A DNA stretch of 46,708 nt from Paraplanobispora siamensis (GCF_016863175.1 NZ_BOOJ01000004.1:1-46708), one strand, 5' to 3'; shown: positions 1 to 11,723, numbered from the stretch's first letter. The notes: generated by a model from the sequence alone, not told the origin. Numbers and translations are program-made.

Positions 1-1593
1 GTCAAACACAGCCGCCATCCACAGGTGCAGAGCGGCGTAGGCGCGCCAGGGGCGCCAGCGGTCGATGTGGTCGTCGGGGATGCCCAGGCAGGCCATGGCC
101 CGCCGGAGGCCGAGGTCGCCTTCCGGCCAGGCGTCCGGGTCCCGCAGGGCCCGCAGGGCGATGTAGCCCGCCGTCCACGGCCCGACGCCGGGCACCTCCA
201 GCAGCCGGGCGACTGCCTCGGCCGGTTCCTGGGCGCCGTCCAGGTCGAGCTCGCCGCCGGTGACGGCCTCGGCGAGCGCCTTCAGGGTGGCCACCCGCCG
301 CCCGGTCAGCCCGAGCCCGTCGAGGTCGGCCTCCAGGAGGTCGCCTGCGGTGGGGAACAGGTGGGTGAGCCCGCCCGGGAAGGATTCTCCCCGCGCGGGG
401 TCGTCCGTCACGGGTACGGCCGGGCGGCCGGCGCGGGCGACGATGCGGCCGAGGAGGGTGCGGGCCCCGGCGACCGAGACCTGCTGGCCCACCACCGCCC
501 GCACGGCCAGCTCGAAGCCGTCGAAGGCGCCGGGGACGCGCAGGCCGGGACGGGCCTCGACGAGCGGGCCCAGCGCGGTCTCGCCCAGGGCGGAGGAGAT
601 GGCGCCGGGGTCGGCGTCGAGGTCGAACAGGCGGCGGCAGCGCGAGACGACCCGGGCCAGGTGGCGGGTGTCGGCGAGGCTCACCTCCAGCCGGATGTGG
701 CCGGGGAGGGCGGTCAGGGTGACCAGGCCGCCCGGGACGACCCGGCTGTAGCGCCAGTGACCCGCCCGCCCGCCGCCCGCGGAAACGGTCCCGTCCGGAT
801 CCGCGCCGTCGTCCGGTCCGACCCTGCCCGGATCCGCGGCGCCGTCCCCCGGCCCGGTTCTGTCCGGGCCCGCGGTAACGGCGCCCGAGGCGGGGGACCC
901 CGGACCGTCGACCCGTTCCAGGCCGGTGATCGCCCGGGCGGCCAGGAAGCGCATCAGGCTCTCGGCGTCGTACGGCTCCCGCCGGTGCAGCCGCAGGGTC
1001 AGCGCGTCACCGGTGACGGCCCGGCCCGCCGTGGCCCGCAGCTCGCCGGGCGTGAAGCCGTACGTCTCCTTCATCGTCGCGTTGAACTGCCGCACGCTCC
1101 CGAACCCGGCGGCGAAGGCCACGTCCGTGATGGGCAGGCCGGTCTCGGTCAGCAGCTGCTTGGCCAGCAGCAGGCGCTTGGTCCTGGCCACGGCCAGCGG
1201 CCCGGCGCCGAGCTCGGCGGTGAACAGCCGGTGCAGGTGGCGCTCGGTGATGTGCAGCCGCCCGGCCAGTCCGGTGATCCCGGTGTCGTCGGCCACGCCC
1301 TCCTCGATCAGCCGCAGCGCCCGGCCGACCAGGTCGCCCCGGTGGTCCCAGCCGGGGTCGCCGGGACTGAGCTCGGGACGGCAGCGCTTGCACGGGCGGA
1401 AGCCGGCCGCCTCGGCGGAGGCGGCGTGGCGGTAGAAGCGCACGTTGCGCGAGGCGGGCGTGCGCGCCGGGCAGATCGGCCGGCAGTAGATGCCGGTGGA
1501 GGTGACCGCCGTGTAGAACCGCCCGTCGAACCGGGCGTCCCGTGCGGTCACCGCACGGTAACAGGAGTCGAAGTCGAGTTTTCCGGCCAACAT
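1..1593 (-). CDS. Ada-type regulator/AlkA DNA-3-methyladenine glycosylase fusion (3' end cut by window edge)
   Basis: Adaptive-response alkylation repair: an Ada-like zinc/methyl-acceptor domain and AraC helix-turn-helix joined to an AlkA glycosylase that excises alkylated purines. The N-terminus carries the four cysteines of the Ada N-domain (CRPIC and PCKRC), followed by the AraC motif region GFGSVRQFNATMKE. A low-complexity Gly/Pro/Asp linker at about 780-910 leads to the AlkA part, with the helix-hairpin-helix VPGVGPWTAGYIALR and an Asp after it (WPEGDLGL) in the catalytic position. The frame is still open at base 1, inside the WRPWRAYAALHLW segment typical of AlkA C-termini, so only a few residues are missing. 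ATG at 1593 follows a TAGCGT box by 7 nt, which suggests a leaderless start. No Ada O6-methyltransferase domain is present, as in other AdaA-AlkA fusions. Confidence 0.92.
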   Translation of the reverse strand, partial: MLAGKLDFDSCYRAVTARDARFDGRFYTAVTSTGIYCRPICPARTPASRNVRFYRHAASAEAAGFRPCKRCRPELSPGDPGWDHRGDLVGRALRLIEEGVADDTGITGLAGRLHITERHLHRLFTAELGAGPLAVARTKRLLLAKQLLTETGLPITDVAFAAGFGSVRQFNATMKETYGFTPGELRATAGRAVTGDALTLRLHRREPYDAESLMRFLAARAITGLERVDGPGSPASGAVTAGPDRTGPGDGAADPGRVGPDDGADPDGTVSAGGGRAGHWRYSRVVPGGLVTLTALPGHIRLEVSLADTRHLARVVSRCRRLFDLDADPGAISSALGETALGPLVEARPGLRVPGAFDGFELAVRAVVGQQVSVAGARTLLGRIVARAGRPAVPVTDDPARGESFPGGLTHLFPTAGDLLEADLDGLGLTGRRVATLKALAEAVTGGELDLDGAQEPAEAVARLLEVPGVGPWTAGYIALRALRDPDAWPEGDLGLRRAMACLGIPDDHIDRWRPWRAYAALHLWMAAVFD

Positions 1594-1600
1594 GCGAACA

Positions 1601-1606
1601 ACGCTA
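1601..1606 (-). promoter_or_regulatory. -10 box for leaderless transcription of the Ada/AlkA gene
   Basis: On the minus strand TAGCGT lies 7 nt before the ATG, and no Shine-Dalgarno sequence is visible. This is the common actinobacterial leaderless arrangement. The -35 is not clear. Confidence 0.45.
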
Positions 1607-1676
1607 TCCGCAGCCCATGCCGGATGACTGGCGGAAATCGGACGCGACCGTCACGCCCTCCGGGCGACCGCCGGGG

Positions 1677-2618
1677 TCACTTGGAGGAGATGCCGACCCC
1701 CAGGTCGAACTCCCGGTAGACGCGCGCCCAGAAGCCGTCGCGCAGCCACACGCGGGCCTCGGGGAACGGGCGCAGCGAGTGGCCGAGCTCCTTCTCGGCC
1801 TCGATCAGGAGCTCGGTGTCGATGACCGTGGGCAGGATCGGCCCCGGCAGCAGGTCGCGGATGTTGTCGCGGCCGCGGGTGAGGATCCACTTCTGGGCGA
1901 CGTGCTCGCCGACCTCCTCGACGCGGGGACGGCTGGGGCCCAGCTTGGTGACCTGGCCGGCCGGGACCTTGGGTTTGATCGCGGCGGGGGTACGGCCGGC
2001 GAAGACCTGGGCGGGCGAGGGGGTCGCGGGCGGGACGGGGACGGGCTGGGGCGCCCGGCTGAAGAAGTCGCGCAGGAAGTCGGCGCTGAGGATCTCGACG
2101 GTGTCGGACTCCCAGACCAGGCGCTCGGCCTGGTTGGTGCCGTAGGGCGGCTCGACGCCCCACAGGTGGATGCGCACGCCGTAGGCCTGGGCGGCCTCCA
2201 CGGCCGGGACCATGTCCTCGTCGCCCGCCAGCAGGATGGTGTCGCTGACCGCGTGGTGCCGCGCCAGGGCCTCCAGGTCGCTCCTGATCTGCGCGTCCAC
2301 GCCCTTCTGCTGGCCGCGCGCGTTGAGGTTGCCCAGGCGCACCTTGACCCAGGGGAGCTGGGCGATGACGCGCTGGTCCACGGTCGGCACCCGGTCACGG
2401 GCGGCGTCGTACCAGTAGATGCGCAGCAGCTCGCCGTGGATGCGAGCCTCGGCGTGCTTCTGCAGCGCCTGGATCAGCTCGTCGGCGGCGACGCGGTACT
2501 CCTTGCGCTCCTTGGCGCCGAGCAGCACCTCGCCCGCCGCGGCGTAGAGGTATCCGACGTCGACGAGGACGGCGTACTTCGCGGCGACGGGGTGGGAAGT
2601 GAGGTCAAGGATGGCCAT
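1677..2618 (-). CDS. NYN domain (PIN-like) protein, 313 aa
   Basis: Predicted RNase-like NYN protein of the LabA/DUF88 type. The NYN fold covers about residues 14-165, with acidic residues at the expected positions: D20 in VLVDVGYLY, D108 in KGVDAQIRSDL, and D133/D135 in LLAGDEDMVPAV. These form the metal-binding pocket of PIN/NYN nucleases. A Pro-rich linker follows (about 180-215), then a C-terminal region (about 235-313) rich in Arg and Trp that I cannot name and that may bind nucleic acid. GGAGGAC precedes the ATG. A minus-strand TATAGT about 40 nt upstream could be the -10. The RNA target is unknown. Confidence 0.85.
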   Translation of the reverse strand: MAILDLTSHPVAAKYAVLVDVGYLYAAAGEVLLGAKERKEYRVAADELIQALQKHAEARIHGELLRIYWYDAARDRVPTVDQRVIAQLPWVKVRLGNLNARGQQKGVDAQIRSDLEALARHHAVSDTILLAGDEDMVPAVEAAQAYGVRIHLWGVEPPYGTNQAERLVWESDTVEILSADFLRDFFSRAPQPVPVPPATPSPAQVFAGRTPAAIKPKVPAGQVTKLGPSRPRVEEVGEHVAQKWILTRGRDNIRDLLPGPILPTVIDTELLIEAEKELGHSLRPFPEARVWLRDGFWARVYREFDLGVGISSK

Positions 2619-2719
2619 GTCGTCCTCCAGGCCTCGTGACTAGCTGATCGGCTGACTATATGCGCCCATTTCTTAGATGGTCCCAACTCTCGCGCAACTT
2701 GACACCATGTTCTCGGGAT

Positions 2720-2917
2720 CTATCCGGGAAGCCTGCTTGATCGCCATGCGTGTTGCCCGGTTGGAAGTTGCTTTCGCATCTGGTGTGCGGGGTTGCGCCA
2801 GTTTTCCGACTTTTGTGGGTCTTTTGCTGGTGAGGCGGACCGTGAGGCGAGGGCGATCACCAGTGCGGCGATCTCCTCCGGCGTCGCGTCCCCATGGACG
2901 ATCTTCAAATGGCTCAT
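2720..2917 (-). CDS. Acyl-CoA carboxylase epsilon subunit
   Basis: 65-aa AccE/PccE-type subunit that stabilises and activates the actinobacterial acyl-CoA carboxylase (alpha + beta + epsilon). It starts with the family-typical MSHLKIVHGDATPEEIAALV segment and ends in WRSSRLPG, close to the usual W-x-x-S-x-R-x-x-G ending. A strong GGAGGAGAT site precedes the ATG. It lies 75 nt downstream of the beta subunit on the same strand, so the two are very likely one transcript. The biotinylated alpha subunit is not in this window. Confidence 0.9.
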   Translation of the reverse strand: MSHLKIVHGDATPEEIAALVIALASRSASPAKDPQKSENWRNPAHQMRKQLPTGQHAWRSSRLPG

Positions 2918-2992
2918 CGGATCTCCTCCACCGGTTCCGCGCGCTCTGACAGCCGTGCCCTCGCACCCATCGAGCCTCCCACCTCCGCGCGC

Positions 2993-4585
2993 CTACAGCG
3001 GTATGTTGCCGTGCTTCTTCGGGGGCAGCGTGGCGCGCTTGTTGCGCAGCGCCCGCAGAGCCCTGACGATCTGCACGCGGGTGTCGGAAGGCCGGATCAC
3101 CGCGTCCACATACCCTCTTTCCGCCGCGAGATACGGGTTGGCGAGGGTGTCCTCGTATTCGGTCACCAGCCGGGCCCGCGCGGCGTCCGGGTCGTCGGCG
3201 GCGGCCAGCTCGCGCCGGTAGAGGATGTTGACCGCGCCCTGCGCGCCCATCACGGCGATCTGCGCGGTCGGCCAGGCCAGGTTGACGTCGGCGCCCAGGT
3301 GCTTGGAGCCCATGACGTCGTAGGCGCCGCCGTACGCCTTGCGGGTGATCACCGTGACCAGCGGCACCGTGGCCTCCGCGTAGGCGTACAGCAGCTTGGC
3401 GCCCCGGCGGATGATGCCGTTCCACTCCTGGTCGGTGCCCGGCAGGAAGCCCGGGACGTCGACGAAGGTCAGCACCGGGATGTTGAAGGCGTCGCAGGTC
3501 CGCACGAACCTGGCGGCCTTCTCCGAGGCGGCGATGTCGAGCGTGCCGGCGAAGCTCATCGGCTGGTTGGCCACGATCCCCACCGGGCGCCCCTCGACCC
3601 GGCCGAAGCCGACCAGGATGTTCGGCGCGAACTGCGCGTGCAGCTCCAGGAACTCGCCGTCGTCCAGGACCCGGGCGACCACCTCGTGCATGTCGTAGGG
3701 CTGGTTGGCCGAGTCGGGGATCAGCGTGTCCAGCTCGAGGTCCTCGTCGGTGGTCTCCAGGACCGGGTCGGCCTCGAAGGCCGGCGGGTCGTCCATGTTG
3801 TTGGAGGGCAGGTAGGACAGCAGCGCCCGGGCGAACTCCAGGCAGTCGGCCTCGTCGCCCGCCTCGTAGTGCGCCACGCCCGACCGGGAGTTGTGCGTGT
3901 GCGCCCCGCCGAGCTCCTCGAACGTCACCTCCTCGCCGGTGACCGTCTTGATGACGTCCGGGCCGGTGATGAACATGTGCGACTTCTCCGACACCATGAG
4001 CACGAAGTCGGTGAGGGCGGGGGAGTAGACCGCGCCGCCCGCGCAGGGACCCATGATCAGGGAGATCTGCGGGATCACGCCGGAGGCGTGCACGTTCCGC
4101 TTGAAGATCTCGGCGTAGAGGCCGAGGGAGACGACGCCCTCCTGGATGCGCGCGCCGCCGGAGTCGTTGATGCCGACCACCGGGCAACCGGTCTTGAGCG
4201 CGTGGTCCATGACCTTGACGATCTTCTCGCCGAAGACCTCGCCCAGCGATCCGCCGAACACGGTGAAGTCCTGGGAGAACACCGCCACCGGGCGGCCGTC
4301 CACCGTGCCGTGCCCGGTCACCACGCCGTCGCCGTACGGCCGCTCGCGCTCCAGGCCGAAGCTGGTGGAACGGTGCCTGGCCAGGGTGTCGAACTCCACG
4401 AAGCTGCCGGGGTCCAGGAACGCCAGGACCCGCTCGCGGGCGGTCATCTTGCCCTTGGCGTGCTGCCTCTCGACCGCGCGGGCCGACCCCGCGTGGGCGG
4501 CCTCGTCCAGGCGGCGCTCCAGATCGGCGAGTTTCCCCGCCGTCGTGTGGATGTCGATCGCCGGCGGTACGGCTTCAGCGCTCAC
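2993..4585 (-). CDS. pccB: Acyl-CoA (propionyl/acetyl-CoA) carboxylase beta subunit, 530 aa
   Basis: Carboxyltransferase subunit that moves CO2 from biotin on the alpha subunit to propionyl- or acetyl-CoA, supplying methylmalonyl- or malonyl-CoA in the cytoplasm. The length is normal for PccB/AccD5. Crotonase-fold carboxyltransferase motifs are clear: [19 protein letters not shown] and [14 protein letters not shown] in the N half, and [20 protein letters not shown] and [19 protein letters not shown] in the C half. The ending ([17 protein letters not shown]) is the standard family C-terminus. The epsilon subunit follows at once. Choice of substrate cannot be read from sequence alone; the birA linkage seen in relatives favours the PccB/AccD5 type. 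Confidence 0.95.
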   Translation of the reverse strand: MSAEAVPPAIDIHTTAGKLADLERRLDEAAHAGSARAVERQHAKGKMTARERVLAFLDPGSFVEFDTLARHRSTSFGLERERPYGDGVVTGHGTVDGRPVAVFSQDFTVFGGSLGEVFGEKIVKVMDHALKTGCPVVGINDSGGARIQEGVVSLGLYAEIFKRNVHASGVIPQISLIMGPCAGGAVYSPALTDFVLMVSEKSHMFITGPDVIKTVTGEEVTFEELGGAHTHNSRSGVAHYEAGDEADCLEFARALLSYLPSNNMDDPPAFEADPVLETTDEDLELDTLIPDSANQPYDMHEVVARVLDDGEFLELHAQFAPNILVGFGRVEGRPVGIVANQPMSFAGTLDIAASEKAARFVRTCDAFNIPVLTFVDVPGFLPGTDQEWNGIIRRGAKLLYAYAEATVPLVTVITRKAYGGAYDVMGSKHLGADVNLAWPTAQIAVMGAQGAVNILYRRELAAADDPDAARARLVTEYEDTLANPYLAAERGYVDAVIRPSDTRVQIVRALRALRNKRATLPPKKHGNIPL

Positions 4586-4767
4586 TGGTCGTTCCCCACT
4601 CCTCGTCGAGTCGGCTCCGGCTCATGCCCAGCAGGGTAACCGTCTCCTGACATTCAGAACCATCGGGGGCCGTCGTTCGTTGCACTGGCGATACGGCGGA
4701 GGGGCGCCGGATCGGTGAAACGCAGAAAGGACCAATCGGGCAACTACGCAGGGGAGAATGGGGCACT

Positions 4768-5547
4768 ATGTCGGATATCGAAGAAGCCGTACGGACGCGT
4801 GGCCTGTTCAAACGGTTCGGGGAACAGGTGGCCGTGGGCGGCGTCGACCTCGTGGTCCCCCGGGGTGGTTTCGCCGGCCTCGTCGGGCCCAACGGCGCGG
4901 GCAAGACCACCACGTTGAGCATGGTCACGGGCCTGCTCCGCCCGGACGCCGGGACCGTCCTGATCGGCGGCGCCGACGTCTGGCGCGATCCCGTCACGGT
5001 CAAGGCCCGCATCGGCGTCCTGCCCGAGGGCCTGCGCCTGTTCGAGCGGCTGTCGGGCCGGGAGCTGCTGTCCTACAACGGCCAGCTGCGCGGCATCCCC
5101 AAGGCCGAGGTGGAACGGCGCGCCGAGGAGCTGCTGCGCGTCATGGACCTCACCGACTCGGCCGACAAGCTGGTCGTCGACTACTCCACCGGCATGCGCA
5201 AGAAGATAGGACTGGCCGCGGCCCTGCTGCACAACCCCGCGGTGCTCTTCCTGGACGAGCCGTTCGAGGGCGTCGACCCGGTCAGCGCCAACACGCTGGA
5301 GGAGGTGCTGCGGCGCTACACCGCCTCGGGCTCGACCGTCGTCTTCTCCAGCCACGTCATGGACCTGGTGGAGCGGCTGTGCGACTGGGTCTCGGTGATG
5401 AACCGCGGCCAGATCGTCGCCCAGGGCCCGCTGGAGGCGGTCAGGGGCGGCCGGAGCCTCAACGAGGCCTTCCTCGGCCTGGTCGGCGCGCACGCGCACG
5501 GCAACGGGGGGGAGGGGCTGTCGTGGCTGGGAGCGACACCGTCGTGA
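4768..5547 (+). CDS. ABC transporter ATP-binding protein, 259 aa
   Basis: Energy-coupling subunit of an ABC-2-like exporter. Walker A is GPNGAGKTTT (about 40-49), the signature region is YSTGMRKKIGLAAALLHNP, Walker B is VLFLDEPFEGVDP, and the switch His lies in SSHVMDLVERL. STGMRKK instead of LSGGQ is common in drug or lipid exporters of this class. The frame overlaps the start of the permease gene by 25 bp, so the two are translationally linked. Substrate unknown. Confidence 0.93.
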   Translation: MSDIEEAVRTRGLFKRFGEQVAVGGVDLVVPRGGFAGLVGPNGAGKTTTLSMVTGLLRPDAGTVLIGGADVWRDPVTVKARIGVLPEGLRLFERLSGRELLSYNGQLRGIPKAEVERRAEELLRVMDLTDSADKLVVDYSTGMRKKIGLAAALLHNPAVLFLDEPFEGVDPVSANTLEEVLRRYTASGSTVVFSSHVMDLVERLCDWVSVMNRGQIVAQGPLEAVRGGRSLNEAFLGLVGAHAHGNGGEGLSWLGATPS

Positions 5548-7136
5548 GCGCCGACGCCCCCGCCGCGCGGGTCGGCCCCATGATCTTCGCCCGGCTCAAG
5601 CTGCGGCTGGTCGCCGGGAACCTGCGCGGCGACACCACGCGCCTGCTCGGGTTCATCTTCACGGTGATCGCCGCGGTCGTCGTGGCCTCCTCCGGCTTCC
5701 TCACGATGGCGATGCTGCGCATGGCGCCCGCCGAGGTCGCGCAGGACGCCGGGATCGTGGTGTTCACCCTGTTCCTGGTCGGCTGGGCGGTCGTCCCTCT
5801 GCTGGCCTTCGGGCTGGACGACACCCTCGACCCGTCCCGGCTCGCGCTGCTGCCGCTGCGGACCCGGCAGCTGGCGACCGGCATGTTCGCCTCCTCGGTC
5901 ACCGGCGTGTGGCCGGTCGCCACGCTGATCATGCTCTCCGGCGCGATCGTGGGCCTGCCGAGAGGGGCCGGCGGCGTGGCCGTCGGCGTCGTCGCCGTGC
6001 TGCTCCAGTTCGCCCTGTGCATCGTCGTCTCCCGGCTGGTCACCACCTCGTTGTCGGGGGTGCTGCGCACCCGCCGCGGCCGCGACGTGCTCGCGATCTC
6101 CGTGATCTTCTTCATCCTGGCCGCCCAGCTGCCCAACCTCATCCTCAACCGGGGCCTGGGCGGTGATCCGCTGACGCTCCTGCACGGCGCCGCCGTCGCG
6201 CTGCGCTGGACCCCGCCCGGCATGGCCGCGCACGCCATCGCCGACGGCGGGCCCGTCGCCCTGGCGGAACTGGCCGTCCTGGCCGCGCTGACCGTACTGC
6301 TCGGGTGGCTGTGGATCGTCGCGCTGCGCCGGGCCATGGTGACCACGGACGCCTCGACCGAGGCCGCCTCGGTCCGCAACTCCAAAGGCCTATTGGCGCG
6401 CGTCCTGCCCGACGGCCGGCTCGCCGCGGTCGCCACCAAGGAGCTCAAGTACGCCCGCCGCGACCCCCGCGGCCGGGTCGGCTGGTTCGCCTCCCTCGCG
6501 GTCACCGGCATCCTGGCCTTCTCCCTCGGCGGTCAGGAGGGGGCCCCGCCGGGCCCCGGGCTCGCCGTCGGCCCCGCGTGCCTCGGGGCACTGATGATCA
6601 GCCTGCAGTCGTGCAACTCCTTCGGCATCGACGGCCGGTCGGTGTGGATGAACTCCGTGGTGTACGCCACCGTCCGCGACTGGCGCACCGACCTGGCCGG
6701 GCGGCACCTGGCCGTGGTGACGATCGCGGCCCCGGTGCTCGTCCTGCTGGCCCTGCTGGCCGCGATCCTGGCCGGGAACCCGGTCTGGGCCCTGCTCGCC
6801 GTGCCCCTCGCCTGGGGCATCCTGGGCGTCGGGCTGGGCGTGGGGGCGCTGACCAGCGTGCTCCTGCCGTACACCGTCCCCGACCGGCTCAACGCCTTCA
6901 CCGGCGCGGCCCCGGGCCAGGGCGGCATCGCCTTCATGGGGTCGTTCGGCGCGATGATCGGCACCGGCCTGCTGGCGCTGCCCGTGGTGCTGCCCGTGAT
7001 GTTCGGCCTCACCTGGGCCGTCCTGCTCGCTCTGCCGTACGGGATCCTGATCGCCTGGGCCGGTCGCAGGATCGCCGGGAACATCGCGTACGGACGGTAT
7101 CCGGAGATCCTGGAGTCGATTTCCCGGCCCGCCTGA
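5523..7136 (+). CDS. ABC transporter permease, about 537 aa, polytopic
   Basis: Integral membrane partner of the preceding ATPase. It has about a dozen hydrophobic segments in two halves separated by a hydrophilic stretch (residues about 270-330, with RRDPRGRVGW). I start at GTG 5523 because GGAGGGG lies 5 nt before it. GTG 5544, overlapping the ATPase stop as GTGA, and ATG 5580 are alternatives. The family resembles large ABC-2 permeases of actinobacteria with no assigned substrate. The open frame extends far upstream, but that part is antisense-like shadow of the ATPase and is not protein coding here. Confidence 0.85.
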   Translation: MAGSDTVVSADAPAARVGPMIFARLKLRLVAGNLRGDTTRLLGFIFTVIAAVVVASSGFLTMAMLRMAPAEVAQDAGIVVFTLFLVGWAVVPLLAFGLDDTLDPSRLALLPLRTRQLATGMFASSVTGVWPVATLIMLSGAIVGLPRGAGGVAVGVVAVLLQFALCIVVSRLVTTSLSGVLRTRRGRDVLAISVIFFILAAQLPNLILNRGLGGDPLTLLHGAAVALRWTPPGMAAHAIADGGPVALAELAVLAALTVLLGWLWIVALRRAMVTTDASTEAASVRNSKGLLARVLPDGRLAAVATKELKYARRDPRGRVGWFASLAVTGILAFSLGGQEGAPPGPGLAVGPACLGALMISLQSCNSFGIDGRSVWMNSVVYATVRDWRTDLAGRHLAVVTIAAPVLVLLALLAAILAGNPVWALLAVPLAWGILGVGLGVGALTSVLLPYTVPDRLNAFTGAAPGQGGIAFMGSFGAMIGTGLLALPVVLPVMFGLTWAVLLALPYGILIAWAGRRIAGNIAYGRYPEILESISRPA

Positions 7137-7140
7137 GCCT

Positions 7141-7178
7141 CTCACCATTGGTCTAGTCCATTAGGTGAGACCGGTCTC
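7141..7178. promoter_or_regulatory. DasR-box-like palindrome and adjacent 12-bp palindrome upstream of ppc
   Basis: ATTGGTCTAGTCCATT at 7147-7162 matches the GntR/HutC-family dre consensus (ACTGGTCTAGACCAGT) at 13 of 16 positions. It is framed by CTCACC (7141-7146) and GGTGAG (7164-7169). Directly after comes a perfect 12-bp palindrome, GAGACCGGTCTC (7167-7178). The cluster ends about 35 nt before the ppc start, a good place for an operator. The outer repeat could instead help end the permease transcript, but no T-tract follows. Confidence 0.5.
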
Positions 7179-7199
7179 CGCCGGGTAAATCGCTCTCGC

Positions 7200-7205
7200 T
7201 ACGCT
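7200..7205 (+). promoter_or_regulatory. -10 box for leaderless ppc transcript
   Basis: TACGCT lies 7 nt before the ppc ATG at 7213, with no ribosome-binding site between. The same TACGCT-to-ATG arrangement recurs before the response regulator at 27042. Confidence 0.45.
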
Positions 7206-7212
7206 GGCATGC

Positions 7213-9852
<2,640 letters not shown>

Positions 9853-9873
9853 CCACCCGCCCGCCGATCGCCC

Positions 9874-9913
9874 GCGCCGTACGGTCCCCTTCACCCGGGG
9901 GACCGTACGGCGC
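9874..9913. terminator. Bidirectional hairpin between ppc and the XRE gene
   Basis: Perfect 16-bp stem (9874-9889 with 9898-9913) around an 8-nt loop, with GCCGTACGGT at its core. No T-tract, which is usual in high-GC genomes. It lies between convergent genes. Confidence 0.75.
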
Positions 9914-9955
9914 CGCGCGTTCAGGGGACGGCCCGTCTCCGCCGCCGGCGGTCAC

Positions 9956-10441
9956 TCACCCGGCGGGATGGGCGAGGACGAGCACCAGGGCGTCCAGGAG
10001 GCGTTGCCAGTCGCGTTCGGGCATCTCCTGACGGTGGAGGGCGTGGGCGACGGCGGCCAGGGCGCCGAGCAGGCGGGCCTGCACGGCGTGCTGTTCCTCC
10101 CCGAGGAGCGCGGCCAGGTCGCCCGCCTCCCGGCGGAAGTGGCGGGTGCGGGCGAAGGCGAGGAGCGCGGGCGGCGGGACCGGCCCGCCGTCGCCGTCGC
10201 CGCCGCCATCTCCCGTGCCGTCTCCGGGGCCGTCGTCGGGACTGGAGAGGGTGAGGGTCAGGCGGGTGCCGAGCGCGGTGGCCAGCCGGTCGAGGGCGGA
10301 CAGGGTGGGGTTGCCCCGGCCGTTCTCCAGATTGGCCACGTACGGCACCGACAGTCCGGCGTCGGCGGAGATCGAGGCGACGGTCCGGCCGAGGGCGGCG
10401 CGCCGGGCGCGTAGGCGCCGGCCCAGTTCGACGTGATCCAT
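9956..10441 (-). CDS. XRE-family helix-turn-helix regulator, 161 aa
   Basis: DNA-binding regulator. The Cro/C1-type HTH occupies about residues 5-62 (GRRLRARRAALGRTVASISADAGLS, then NLENGRGNPTLSALDRLATAL). An acidic Gly/Asp spacer (about 70-85) and an alpha-helical C-terminal domain follow, which I do not recognise. The start chosen is the ATG at 10441, MDHVELGRRLRARR, where the domain begins; the frame stays open upstream but across the divergent promoter. It is divergent from the MFS gene at 10506, 64 nt away, and likely controls that gene and itself through the repeated ACAGAATAA elements between them. Confidence 0.88.
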   Translation of the reverse strand: MDHVELGRRLRARRAALGRTVASISADAGLSVPYVANLENGRGNPTLSALDRLATALGTRLTLTLSSPDDGPGDGTGDGGGDGDGGPVPPPALLAFARTRHFRREAGDLAALLGEEQHAVQARLLGALAAVAHALHRQEMPERDWQRLLDALVLVLAHPAG

Positions 10442-10450
10442 GATCTTATC

Positions 10451-10492
10451 TTGACAGAATAATGCGGTCGTGTTTCTCTCCTCACAGAATAA
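10451..10492. promoter_or_regulatory. Divergent promoter with repeated ACAGAATAA operator
   Basis: ACAGAATAA occurs at 10454-10462 and 10484-10492, exactly 30 bp apart (about three helical turns). The first copy overlaps a perfect TTGACA -35 (10451-10456) facing the MFS gene. The second lies just before its GAGGGGGAG ribosome-binding site. This is a likely binding site for the adjacent XRE protein. Confidence 0.5.
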
Positions 10493-10505
10493 ACGAGGGG
10501 GAGAC

Positions 10506-11723
10506 GTGCTGGGGGCGCTGCGGGTGCGGGACTTCCGGCTGCTGTGGGTGGCACGGCTCAACGCCACCCTCGCCGCCGGTCTCCTGGTCGTCGCCGTCCC
10601 CGCCCACATGTACGCGGTGACCGGCTCGGTGCTGGCGACCGGGCTCACCCTGGCCGTCGAATACCTGCCGGTCCTGGTGCTGGGGCCGTTCGCCGGGGTG
10701 GTGGCCGATCGGTGGGACCGCCGGCGCCTGATGGCCGGCACCGACCTCGTCCGTGTGCCGGTGGTCTGCCTGCTGCTGTTCGCCCGGACCCCCGACACCG
10801 TCTGGCTCGTCTATCTGGCGGTGCTCGCGGAAGGCGTGGCGGCGGTGCTGTTCCGCCCCGCGGCCCAGGCTCACACCCCCGCCGTCGTCGGCACCGGACC
10901 CACGCTGACCAGTGCTAATGCGCTCAACGCCGTCACTTCCGGCGCCGTCGGCCTGGTGGCGGCCCCGCTCGGAGCCACGCTGTTCGCCTTCTTCGGGATC
11001 GGCGCCGTCGTCACCGCCTCGGCCGTGGGCTACCTGGCCTCCGCGACGGCGATCGCGTTCACCCGGCCCTACTCCCGTGACCGGCGCCCTTCCCGGCGGG
11101 TCCCCGCGGAACTGCGCGACGGGCTGAGCCATCTGCGGCGCTCCTCCACCGCCCGCGCCCTGCTGGCCGCCAGTGGTGTCTACCTGGCGGCGAACGCGGC
11201 GCTCACCGCGCTGCTGGTGCCGTTCGGGGTGACCTATCTCGGCGGCAGCGCGAACGTCGGCTGGCTGCTGTCGGCCCTGAGCGCCGGATTCCTGCTGGGC
11301 GCGCCGATCAGCCGGAGGATCGTCGAGCGGTTCCCCGCCCGGACGGCGATCACCTGCGGACAGGTCATGGTCGCCGGCGCGTTCTTCGTGATGTTCAACG
11401 CCCGGTCGATGCCCGTGGCGCTGACCGCGGCCTTCCTGCTCGGCATCCCCGGAGTGACGGTGCTGGTCGCCGTGCAGACATGGGTGCAGCGAACCAGTCC
11501 GGCGGCGCTGCTCGGCCGCGTCAGCGCTGCCTTCCTCACCGTCGAGGCCGCCGCGACGGTGATCGGCGCCTTCACCGGCCCGGCCCTGAGCGAACTCGCC
11601 GGTCCACCCGTCGCCCTGAACGCGGCCTGCGCCGCCACACTCGGATCCGCCGCCCTGACCTTCTCCCTTCTGCCGAGATCCCTTTCCCGCGTCTCGAATG
11701 CGGTCACCCATGGTGATCGGTAG
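10506..11723 (+). CDS. MFS transporter, about 405 aa
   Basis: Major facilitator of the 12-TM multidrug/enterobactin-exporter-like type. It has the cytoplasmic loop motif GVVADRWDRRRLMAGTDLVR after TM2, and a matching loop, GAPISRRIVERFPARTAITCGQ, in the second half. GTG 10506 is chosen because GAGGGGGAG lies just before it and the domain begins there (VLGALRVRDFRLLWVARL); an ATG at 10470 would lie within the promoter. Divergent from the XRE regulator, which suggests inducible export. Substrate unknown. Confidence 0.88.
   Translation: MLGALRVRDFRLLWVARLNATLAAGLLVVAVPAHMYAVTGSVLATGLTLAVEYLPVLVLGPFAGVVADRWDRRRLMAGTDLVRVPVVCLLLFARTPDTVWLVYLAVLAEGVAAVLFRPAAQAHTPAVVGTGPTLTSANALNAVTSGAVGLVAAPLGATLFAFFGIGAVVTASAVGYLASATAIAFTRPYSRDRRPSRRVPAELRDGLSHLRRSSTARALLAASGVYLAANAALTALLVPFGVTYLGGSANVGWLLSALSAGFLLGAPISRRIVERFPARTAITCGQVMVAGAFFVMFNARSMPVALTAAFLLGIPGVTVLVAVQTWVQRTSPAALLGRVSAAFLTVEAAATVIGAFTGPALSELAGPPVALNAACAATLGSAALTFSLLPRSLSRVSNAVTHGDR

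Noticed and set aside
4758-5522. Upstream part of the permease frame
   Set aside because: It overlaps the ABC ATPase in another frame and shows Arg/Pro/Gly-rich shadow composition.
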